Assembly (NCBI RefSeq): GCF_007829815.1
Contig: NZ_VIWT01000006.1
Location: 496,001 to 560,000 of the forward strand
Reading direction: 5' to 3'
Source: Kitasatospora viridis
GTDB lineage: Bacteria; Actinomycetota; Actinomycetes; Streptomycetales; Streptomycetaceae
Length of the DNA stretch: 64,000 nucleotides
Part shown: piece after piece, positions 48,872 to 55,353 of the stretch
How the letters are laid out: each line of letters begins with the position of its first letter
Numbering within the stretch: the first letter of the stretch is position 1
Program-made: the position numbers and the translations under genes
The notes under the pieces: model-generated
Told to the model about the DNA's origin: nothing
The model's input: the letters and a program-made list of their open reading frames with translations, nothing else
The model's database searches: none

Positions 48872-49735
48872 ATGTACGACGACGGCCTGGTGGCGTGCAC
48901 CGAGCGGGAACTGATCATCCGTCGGTACTTCTTTCCCGTCGGCCCGCCCAAGCGCATCCCCTACGCCCGGATCGGCGGCGCGCGCCGGACGGCGCTGACG
49001 GCGGTGCGCGGGCGGTGGCGGCTCTGGGGCTCCGGCGACTTCGTGCACTACTACAACCTCGACACCGGGCGGCCGCACAAGAGCACCGGGTTCGTCCTCG
49101 ACCTCGGCGGGCGGATCAAGCCCGTCGTCACCCCCGACCACCCCGAGCAGTTCGCCCGGGCGCTCGCCGCCCACGGGGTCACGATCACCGGGGGCGGCGA
49201 GCAGCGGCGGGTCAGCCGCCGGCCCGGCCGGCGACCTCGGCCCCGGGCCAGGCGACGCTGGTCTCCTGCTCGGCCGCGTAGTCCACGCCGGCGACGTCCC
49301 AACCGTACAACTCGCGGAACTGGCCGTGGAACCAGGCCGGTCCGGCCGGACCGGCGGCCAGCGCGGCGCCCGGGTCGGCCCACAGCTCGCGCACCCGGTC
49401 CTGCACGGACTCCTCCAGCTCCCAGTCGTCCAGGCGGATCCGGCCCTGCTCGTCCAGGCCGAGCGGCGCGGCGCCGGTCAGCCGGTCCCACAGGTCCACC
49501 GCCTGGTCCGCCGTGCTGCGCCAGCCGTCCGCGCCCAGCACGTTGCGCAGCAGCGAGGTGTAGAGCGCGATCGACGGGATGGCGGTGGAGGCCTGGGTCA
49601 CGGCGGCGCCCGCCACCACCGTGCGGGCCCGGCCGCCGTGCTCGGCCAGCAGGGTCGCGTCGAGCTCGCGCGCGGTCCGCTCCAGGTGCTCCTTCGCCGC
49701 GCCGATGGTGCCCTGCCGGTACACCGGCGCGGTGA
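48872..49735 (+). CDS. PH-domain-like hypothetical gene with lost stop codon
   Basis: The first about 110 codons encode a plausible small beta-rich protein (MYDDGLVACTERELIIRRYFF start, then SGDFVHYYNLDTGRPHKSTGF and KPVVTPDHPEQFARALAAHGV), resembling bacterial PH-like domain proteins of about 110-115 residues. No stop follows: the frame runs on for another 170 codons, antisense to the enoyl reductase gene, encoding an Arg/Pro-rich tail that looks like non-coding translation. Either the native stop was lost by mutation or a base error lies near 49200. The functional protein is probably only the N-terminal part. Confidence 0.6.
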   Translation: MYDDGLVACTERELIIRRYFFPVGPPKRIPYARIGGARRTALTAVRGRWRLWGSGDFVHYYNLDTGRPHKSTGFVLDLGGRIKPVVTPDHPEQFARALAAHGVTITGGGEQRRVSRRPGRRPRPRARRRWSPARPRSPRRRRPNRTTRGTGRGTRPVRPDRRPARRPGRPTARAPGPARTPPAPSRPGGSGPARPGRAARRRSAGPTGPPPGPPCCASRPRPARCAAARCRARSTGWRWRPGSRRRPPPPCGPGRRARPAGSRRARARSAPGAPSPRRWCPAGTPAR

Positions 49736-50435
49736 TTTCGGAGCCGACGTACGACAGCGCGACCGTGCTGAACCCCGTGGCGAGCAGCCCGCGTCCGGCC
49801 AGCGCCTCGACCCACAGCCGCCAGTCCGCACCGCCCATCACCTGCACGGTGGCCGCCCGCTCCGGCTCGTCGGCGGGGGACAGCTCCACGGCGCCGACCC
49901 GCGGCTCACCGTCCTCGAAGACCAGCGACGGCGAACTGTACGGCCGGGCGAGCGGCTTGATCACCGAGTGGTGGACGGCGCCGGTGTCCGGGTCGGTGCG
50001 CCGGGGCGAGGCCAGCGAGTAGACGAGGTGGTCGACCGGGCCGTAGCGGTCGGCCAGCAGGTCCAGCACCTCGGCGCGGGTCCGGTGCGCGAAGGCGTCC
50101 GCGTTCAGGAAGGTGACATCGCCGCCGGCCTCCTCGATCAGCCGGGCGGCCGCGGCGGTCCGGTACCAGCCCGCGGAGGCGGTGCGGCGCTCGGTCTCGG
50201 GTGCCTCGAACGCCACGCCGACGCCCCGGACGCCGTGCCGGCGAAGACCGGCCAGCAGGATCGACAGCCCGTAGCCCGCGCTGGACCCGAGGACCAGCAC
50301 GACCGGCGCCCGGCCCCCGGCCGGAGCCGGCTCGATCGACTCCCACAGCTGCTCGACGGCCGCCGCGCAGCCGGCCGGGTGCGAGTTGAGGATCAGGTAG
50401 CCGCGCTGCTTCGGCGCGATCCGCTGCTTGCTCAT
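49212..50435 (-). CDS. fabV: FabV-type enoyl-ACP/trans-2-enoyl-CoA reductase
   Basis: 407 residues, the usual FabV length. The NADH-binding loop is GSSAGYGLS (50-58), then YSLASPRRTDP, the catalytic YVGSE region with the FabV Y-x8-K motif (VYRQGTIGAAK), and the substrate-loop TQASTAIPSIALYTSLL. It reduces the trans-2 double bond of enoyl thioesters with NADH, the last step of fatty acid elongation, and FabV enzymes are typically resistant to triclosan. GGAGAGG precedes the ATG. Its 3' 524 bases lie opposite the read-through of the preceding plus-strand gene. Confidence 0.92.
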   Translation of the reverse strand: MSKQRIAPKQRGYLILNSHPAGCAAAVEQLWESIEPAPAGGRAPVVLVLGSSAGYGLSILLAGLRRHGVRGVGVAFEAPETERRTASAGWYRTAAAARLIEEAGGDVTFLNADAFAHRTRAEVLDLLADRYGPVDHLVYSLASPRRTDPDTGAVHHSVIKPLARPYSSPSLVFEDGEPRVGAVELSPADEPERAATVQVMGGADWRLWVEALAGRGLLATGFSTVALSYVGSEITAPVYRQGTIGAAKEHLERTARELDATLLAEHGGRARTVVAGAAVTQASTAIPSIALYTSLLRNVLGADGWRSTADQAVDLWDRLTGAAPLGLDEQGRIRLDDWELEESVQDRVRELWADPGAALAAGPAGPAWFHGQFRELYGWDVAGVDYAAEQETSVAWPGAEVAGRAGG

Positions 50436-50655
50436 TCGATGGCCTCTCCGCCGCGTTCGGGCCGGGCGCAGTGCCCCGGGTGCCTGTCCGTTCATGAGCG
50501 TAGGCAGTCCCGGGACCGCGGCCCGCGCGGTCGGGTGACGGAGGACCAGGTCGGTTCTTGTGCGGACCGGCATTGCGCCCGGCCCCCGGGTCGGCTACCG
50601 GCCGGCGCCGCGGGGGCCGCATCGCGCGGCCCCCGTGCCCCCGTGCTGCCGGACG

Positions 50656-51258
50656 CTAGCGGGCCGGCCAGGTGGGCAGCACCTGGCGCTTGAAGGTGTA
50701 GGCGGTGACGCCGGCGAAGGACGCGTACCAGGCGAGCACGGCCGTGACCAGGCCGAGCCAGCCGCCCACCTTGGTCACGCTGTCGCTCGGCCCGAACTGG
50801 CCGGCCGAGAGCAGCGCGAAGGTGATGGTCAGGGAGACGAAGACGGCGAGCACCGCGCCGCTCACCCGCAGCGCCGCGACGGTCATGTAGGCGGTGAAGA
50901 CGGCCCAGGCGAGCAGGAAGAGCCCGAGTGCCTTGTGCAGGTCCGGGTCGGTGGCGATGGAGGGCACCACGTCCTTGATCAGGAGGTAGTAGGCGAGCCA
51001 GAAGGCGCCGAAGGAGCTGAACGCGGTGGCGCCGAAGGTGTTGCCCTTGCGGAACTCCCACATGCCGGCGAGCAACTGCGCCAGACCGCCGTACATCAGC
51101 GCGAGTGGCAGCACCACCGCGCCCAGCTTGGCGTCCAGCAGGTTGGCGTTGAAGCAGCTGAGCACGAAGGTGGTCATGGCGAAGCCGGCCAGGCCGAGCG
51201 GCGCCGGATCGGCGATAACGACGGCGGGGGACGGCGGGGTTGACTGTTGTGTTGCCAT
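50656..51258 (-). CDS. Acetate uptake transporter (GPR1/FUN34/YaaH, SatP family)
   Basis: 200 residues with six hydrophobic segments. The family signature is near the N-terminus (DPAPLGLAGFAMTTF, equivalent to NPAPLGL with Asp for Asn), followed by NANLL and the LLAGMWEFRKGNTFGATAFSSFGAFW segment that forms the pore in SatP channels. It imports acetate or succinate. AAAGGA before the ATG is a fair ribosome site. A long AT-rich upstream region with inverted repeats suggests specific regulation. Confidence 0.92.
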   Translation of the reverse strand: MATQQSTPPSPAVVIADPAPLGLAGFAMTTFVLSCFNANLLDAKLGAVVLPLALMYGGLAQLLAGMWEFRKGNTFGATAFSSFGAFWLAYYLLIKDVVPSIATDPDLHKALGLFLLAWAVFTAYMTVAALRVSGAVLAVFVSLTITFALLSAGQFGPSDSVTKVGGWLGLVTAVLAWYASFAGVTAYTFKRQVLPTWPAR

Positions 51259-51596
51259 GGATGTCGTCCTTTCAGACGAGCGGCCTGACGCCGCGACAGG
51301 TGAGATATGTTGACATGAATAGCTGCTTTGAAACGCTCCGTGATGAGAAATTGTCAAACGAAAGGAGCACCGGCCAATCGCCCGAGGTGGCGGGCGGTTC
51401 GGGCCGAGGTCGGGGGGCCTTCGAAGCGGCTCGGCGGCCAACCGGGGCGCTCTCGGGCGGCGTTCGAATGAGCCTTCGATGATCAGAAAAATATGATTTT
51501 CTTGGAGAGGTAATCACAGGGCCCGAACACCCCGTTAAATGATCACCAATCAAATCCGTTCGCCCCGCCCGCCGCCCCTGCGGCAGGATGCCGGGC
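51259..51596. promoter_or_regulatory. 338-base AT-rich regulatory region between satP-like gene and a hypothetical gene
   Basis: No gene is seen. TTGACA (51310-51315) and TGTCAA (51352-51357) form a spaced inverted repeat; on the minus strand the second reads as a consensus -35 box TTGACA for the transporter. AGAAAA-N6-TTTTCT (51485-51502) is a second, very AT-rich inverted repeat. TTCGAA/TTCGAT motifs recur at 51420-51480. The remainder is G/C-rich without clear structure. Confidence 0.5.
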
Positions 51597-52058
51597 ATGG
51601 ATCAGGTGTTCACCCTCGCGTGGCAGTACGTCGCCGGTCTCGTCGAGACCGACGACCTGCCGATGGCGGCCGCGCGGCTGTTGGCCGACGGCCTCGACTC
51701 GCCCGCCCTGCGCGACCTCGCGGGGCGCGGCCGCCGCGAGGACGGCTGGGAGCTCGAAGGGCTGTTCCGGCAGGCCGTCGCCGAGTTGGGCGCCACCGTG
51801 CCCGACCCGGAGAGCGCCGAGCGCTGCCGGCTCCGCGACCTGGCCGACCGGCTGGCGGCCGGCGACGGGACGCCTTGGCAGGTGGCGGGGTGGGTCTGGT
51901 GCGCCCTGCCCGCCGCCCGCACCGGGCCCGAACGGGAGTTCCTCGAAGCGGTGGGGGAGGAGTACGTCGTCGTCATGATGCGGGACGACCACCCCGAGGA
52001 CTTCCGGGCCTGGGAGGCCCGGGTCCGGGCGGCGGCCGAGCGGTTCAGCCGAACCTGA
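51597..52058 (+). CDS. Hypothetical soluble protein
   Basis: 153 residues, acidic and helical (MDQVFTLAWQYVAGLVE..., LRDLAGRGRREDGWELEGLFRQA). It has one Cys-containing CALPAARTG segment and ends EARVRAAAERFSRT. ATG at 51597 is chosen for AGGA 8 bases upstream; 51588 is an in-frame alternative. No family was recognised. The last 14 bases overlap the convergent MOSC gene. Confidence 0.65.
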   Translation: MDQVFTLAWQYVAGLVETDDLPMAAARLLADGLDSPALRDLAGRGRREDGWELEGLFRQAVAELGATVPDPESAERCRLRDLADRLAAGDGTPWQVAGWVWCALPAARTGPEREFLEAVGEEYVVVMMRDDHPEDFRAWEARVRAAAERFSRT

Positions 52059-52854
52059 CCGCGTCCCCCGGCGCGATCCGGCCCGGCCGCACCACGCGGG
52101 CGTACGCGCCGGCGCACGGCATGGCGGCCGCCTCCGGCAGCGGGACGACCCGGTTCTCCCGGTTGACCACTCGCAACGCCTCCGTGTCGCGCGGCAGTTC
52201 GCCGTGCGCCAGGGTCGGGACGGCGCACCGCGGGGTCAGCGCGACGATGCGCAGCCGCAGCTCGGGGCCGATCAGCAGCTCGCGGTCCATCCAGTCGTTC
52301 TCCAGGTAGCCCTCGGCGCCGCCGGTGGCGATCACCAGGTTGGGCCGGTAGCGCCGCCAGTCCGCTCCCGTCCGCTTGAGGGTGGCCGTGGTGATCAGGT
52401 GGACGGGGGCGAAGTCGAAGAACGTCCCGGCGGGCGCGCCCCGGCCGAACCGGGAGACGGTGTACGGGACTTCGGCCGCCACGCCGGAGGCGAGCACCTC
52501 CTCGGGCACGGCCCGGTCGAGCTCGCCGTCGGCCGGCGGCTCGGTGATCAGCGCCACCTCGCGCCCGAGCAGCCGGGACAGCTCGCGCGAGGTGCCGACC
52601 GGGTCGGCGGCCCGCAGCCGCAGCCCCCGCGGGCCGGTGATCCCGACCCGGCCGTCCGGACCGGTGGCCGCCGACAGCTGGAGCAACTCCCGCCAGCGGC
52701 TGGGGTACTTGGCGCTCGCGACCTTGCCCGTCGCGTGGTCCAGCAGGGCCAGCGCGCGGTCCCCGGCCAGCCCGCGCTCCGTCACCTCGACCTGCGACAA
52801 CTCCTCGCCCAGCAGCGACTTCACGGGGTAACGGCAGAGCAGTTCGATCTCCAT
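52045..52854 (-). CDS. MOSC-domain protein
   Basis: 269 residues. The beta-barrel N-terminal domain begins IELLCRYPVKSLLGEEL, the characteristic YPVKS motif; GLAGDRALALLD follows. The MOSC core has RYRPNLVIATGGAEGYLENDW and the conserved TPRCAVPT Cys region, ending APGDAVRFG. MOSC proteins are predicted to carry activated sulfur or reduce N-hydroxylated compounds using molybdenum cofactor. AGGA before the ATG supports the start. It is cytoplasmic. Confidence 0.92.
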   Translation of the reverse strand: MEIELLCRYPVKSLLGEELSQVEVTERGLAGDRALALLDHATGKVASAKYPSRWRELLQLSAATGPDGRVGITGPRGLRLRAADPVGTSRELSRLLGREVALITEPPADGELDRAVPEEVLASGVAAEVPYTVSRFGRGAPAGTFFDFAPVHLITTATLKRTGADWRRYRPNLVIATGGAEGYLENDWMDRELLIGPELRLRIVALTPRCAVPTLAHGELPRDTEALRVVNRENRVVPLPEAAAMPCAGAYARVVRPGRIAPGDAVRFG

Positions 52855-52988
52855 GCGCACCATCCTGCCCGAACCGGCGCCGGGTCGCACGGGTGTTCTG
52901 ACCCCGCCCGCCGGGCCGGACGGCTGCACCACTAGGGTCTACCCCGCGCCCACAGCGGGCACGGTTCCTTCGGAAACAGGCAGGTTCG

Positions 52989-53459
52989 ATGAGGGGTTTG
53001 ACGGCGGATCGGAAACTCGATCTGCACTCCGAGGCCAGACGGGCCGTCCGGCGGGTGGACCCGACCGCGCGGTGCCGCCTGGTGCTGCTGGCGGTGGGCG
53101 GGCCCTACCCGCCGTTCCTGCGGAGCCTCGGCGGCGGCTTGGTGTCCATGCTGGTCACAAACGCGTACTTCGTCACCCTCACGGACCAGGCCGTGTACAT
53201 CCACCGCGGCTCGCGCCCCCAGGACCTCCCCGAGACCCTGTACGAGGTGGTCCCGCTCGACCGGGCCGCCGGCCTGATCGCCAAGGTCAAGCGGGGCAAC
53301 GGCTGGAACGCGCTCTTCCTGCGGCTGCCGGGGCGCCGCAGGCCGCTGCGCCTGAACGTGTCCTTCCAGTCGCGCGACGAGCTGGAGAGCTTCGTCGCCA
53401 GGATCCGCAAGAGCACCGCTCAGGCCGCCCCGGCCGCCCAGGCGGTCGCCGCGCCCTGA
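52989..53459 (+). CDS. Hypothetical PH-like protein
   Basis: 156 residues. The middle (about 40-145) has alternating strands with LVSMLVTNAYFVTLTDQAVYIHRG and LYEVVPLDRAAGLI, a PH-like pattern similar in style to the protein encoded at 48872, followed by a C-terminal helix (RDELESFVARIRKS) and an Ala/Pro tail. No catalytic motif is seen. TAGGGT at 52933-52938 is a likely -10 box. Confidence 0.65.
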   Translation: MRGLTADRKLDLHSEARRAVRRVDPTARCRLVLLAVGGPYPPFLRSLGGGLVSMLVTNAYFVTLTDQAVYIHRGSRPQDLPETLYEVVPLDRAAGLIAKVKRGNGWNALFLRLPGRRRPLRLNVSFQSRDELESFVARIRKSTAQAAPAAQAVAAP

Positions 53460-53503
53460 TCGGTCGCCAGGTCACGGGGTCACCAGGTCAAGGGGTCACC
53501 GGG

Positions 53504-54457
53504 TCACGGGGAGCCGGGGGCTTCGAGCGCCGCGTCGATCCCGGCCAGCTCCTCGGGCGTCGGCACCCACTGCCCGGCGGCGGCGTTGGCGCGCACCTGC
53601 TCGGGGTTGCTCGCCCCGGCGATGACCGAGGCGCAGCCGGGCCGCGCGGCGAGCGCGCCCACGCCGATCTCCAGGACGCTCCGGCCGTGCGCCTCGCCCC
53701 AGGCCGCGAGGCGTTCGACCGTGTCGAGCCCGGCCTCGGTCACCCGCTCGGGCCGCAAGGCCAGGCGCGAGCCCGCCGGCACACCCGTGACGCGGCGCAC
53801 CTTGCCGGTCAGCATGCCGTTGGCGAGCGGGAAGTACGGCAGCACGCCGAGGCCGTAGTGCAGCGCCGCGGGCACCACCTCGCGCTCCGCGCCGCGTTCC
53901 AGCAGCGACCACTCGTTCTGCGCCGAGACGAACGGGACGGCCCCGGTCTCCCGGGCCACGTGCGCGGCCTCGGCGAGCTGCCAGCCGGCGAAGTTGGAGT
54001 GCCCGACGTAGCGCACCTTGCCCTCGCGCACCAGCTCGCTGAGCGCGGCGAGGGTCTCGGCGATCGGGGTGCGCGGGTCGGGGGTGTGCAGCTGGTAGAG
54101 GTCGATGTGGTCGGTCTGCAGCCGCCGCAGCGACTCCTCGACCGCGCGCCGCACGTACGCCCGGCCGCCCTTCGCCCCGGCGGCCGGACCGTAGCCCAGG
54201 TCCGCGTGCTGGTGGCCGAACTTGGTCGCCAGCACGACCTCGTCGCGCCGCCCCTTCAACGCCTGGCCGAGCAGCGTCTCGGAGCCGCCCCCGCCGCCGT
54301 ACATGTCGGCGGTGTCGAAGAGCGTCACCCCGGCGTCCAGGGCCGCGTTCACCACCGCGAGGGTCTGCTCCGCGTCGAGGCGGGCGCCGAAGTTGTTGCA
54401 GCCCAGGCCGACCACGGAGACGAGCAGTCCACTGGTGCCGAGCGTCCGGTAGTCCAT
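53504..54457 (-). CDS. Aldo/keto reductase
   Basis: 317 residues. The catalytic tetrad is Asp48, Tyr53 (FDTADMYG), Lys79 (LATKFG) and His124 (YQLHTPDP). The C-terminal cofactor-binding region contains SVIAGASNPEQVRAN. It is a second member of the family in the window and not obviously a recent duplicate of the one at 23392. It is an NADPH-dependent cytoplasmic reductase of unknown substrate. TAGAGT ends 6 bases before the ATG, so the mRNA is probably leaderless. Confidence 0.92.
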   Translation of the reverse strand: MDYRTLGTSGLLVSVVGLGCNNFGARLDAEQTLAVVNAALDAGVTLFDTADMYGGGGGSETLLGQALKGRRDEVVLATKFGHQHADLGYGPAAGAKGGRAYVRRAVEESLRRLQTDHIDLYQLHTPDPRTPIAETLAALSELVREGKVRYVGHSNFAGWQLAEAAHVARETGAVPFVSAQNEWSLLERGAEREVVPAALHYGLGVLPYFPLANGMLTGKVRRVTGVPAGSRLALRPERVTEAGLDTVERLAAWGEAHGRSVLEIGVGALAARPGCASVIAGASNPEQVRANAAAGQWVPTPEELAGIDAALEAPGSP

Positions 54458-54463
54458 GGCGCC

Positions 54464-54469
54464 ACTCTA
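54464..54469 (-). promoter_or_regulatory. -10 box of the leaderless aldo/keto reductase gene
   Basis: On the minus strand TAGAGT is followed by six bases and the ATG. No ribosome site exists. A GACGCTCCGTC palindrome (54474-54484) lies just upstream, where a repressor could cover the spacer. Confidence 0.5.
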
Positions 54470-54565
54470 TTATGACGCTCCGTCGCAACGGCGCCGACGG
54501 CTCGTGGAGCAGGTCGACGCCCTGCCGGGCGCCGACCTGCCGCCCTCCTCCGCAAGAAACGCAGG

Positions 54566-54820
54566 TCAACCGTCCAGCGTCTGGAGCGCCGCCGTCAGGT
54601 GTGCCAGCACCGCGGCGGCGGCCTGACGGGTCGTCGGATCGGGGTCGCGGATCCGGTCGGCGAGCAGTTCGACGGCGGCGGCCACCACCGGGGCGGGCAG
54701 CGCGACGGTGCGCAGGTGGTGCAGCTGGGCGGCGGCCCGCTCGCCGGCGCTGCTGGTGGCCGGGGCGGCGGCGGTGGGGATCAACGCGGTCAGGCCGCGC
54801 GACATCGGTTGGTGGGTCAC
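54566..54820 (-). CDS. Small hypothetical protein
   Basis: 84 residues from a GTG with GGGAG 9 bases upstream. It is Ala-rich and helical (LHHLRTVALPAPVVAAAVELLADRI), ending AVLAHLTAALQTLDG. It begins 4 bases after the stop of the similar-sized gene upstream, so the pair form an operon. No family was recognised. Confidence 0.55.
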   Translation of the reverse strand: MTHQPMSRGLTALIPTAAAPATSSAGERAAAQLHHLRTVALPAPVVAAAVELLADRIRDPDPTTRQAAAAVLAHLTAALQTLDG

Positions 54821-54824
54821 CGGG

Positions 54825-55148
54825 TCATTCTCCCGTGGCCGTTGCCCGCCGGTCGCCGGGCCGCCCGCCCGCCGTGCGCAGCCAGCGGGCCAGCACGCCG
54901 ATGGTGACGGGGTCGAGCTTGGACAGCGCGCGCAGCACGGCGGTGTCGCCGACCTCCAGCGGCACCTCGGCGTCCGAGAGCGCGAGGGCCAGCTCGGCCC
55001 AGCTGCTCGCACAGGCGTCGATCTGCAACGTGTCCTGCAGCGCCTCCTGCGGGGCCTGCCGAGGGGCCTGCCGGAAGTCGGCCGGCCCGTCGCGGCGGGA
55101 CCAGGCCGTGCGCGGGTCGGCGGTGCGGGGCTGCTCGTCACGGTTCAC
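54825..55148 (-). CDS. Small hypothetical protein
   Basis: 107 residues from a GTG at 55148 (no clear ribosome site; a nearby TGTACT may be a -10 box, so it could be leaderless). A basic, Gln/Arg-rich N-terminus is followed by an acidic helical part (SWAELALALSDAEVPLEVGD, LSKLDPVTIGVLARWL). No family was recognised. It is divergent from the MMPL transporter gene. Confidence 0.55.
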   Translation of the reverse strand: MNRDEQPRTADPRTAWSRRDGPADFRQAPRQAPQEALQDTLQIDACASSWAELALALSDAEVPLEVGDTAVLRALSKLDPVTIGVLARWLRTAGGRPGDRRATATGE

Positions 55149-55324
55149 CCGAAGTACAACGCCCGTCGGGGCCGCACGGCACGGTCCGGCCGGGCCCGCA
55201 CCCGACCGCCGGGGCCGGACGTGCGCGCACCGCGTCCGCAGTACGCGATCCCCGGCGTACCGCGAACGCAGCAGGCCAGGTGTCTGCGCCCGCCGGACGA
55301 CGCGGCCGCCGCGATCCCGGAGCC

Positions 55325-55337
55325 TGGAAAGGTTCCA
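55325..55337. promoter_or_regulatory. Palindrome TGGAA-AGG-TTCCA upstream of the MMPL gene
   Basis: A perfect 5-base inverted repeat ends 4 bases before the CAGGAGG ribosome site. It could be an operator or part of a leader structure. Confidence 0.4.
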
Positions 55338-55353
55338 AGATCCAGGAGGTTCG

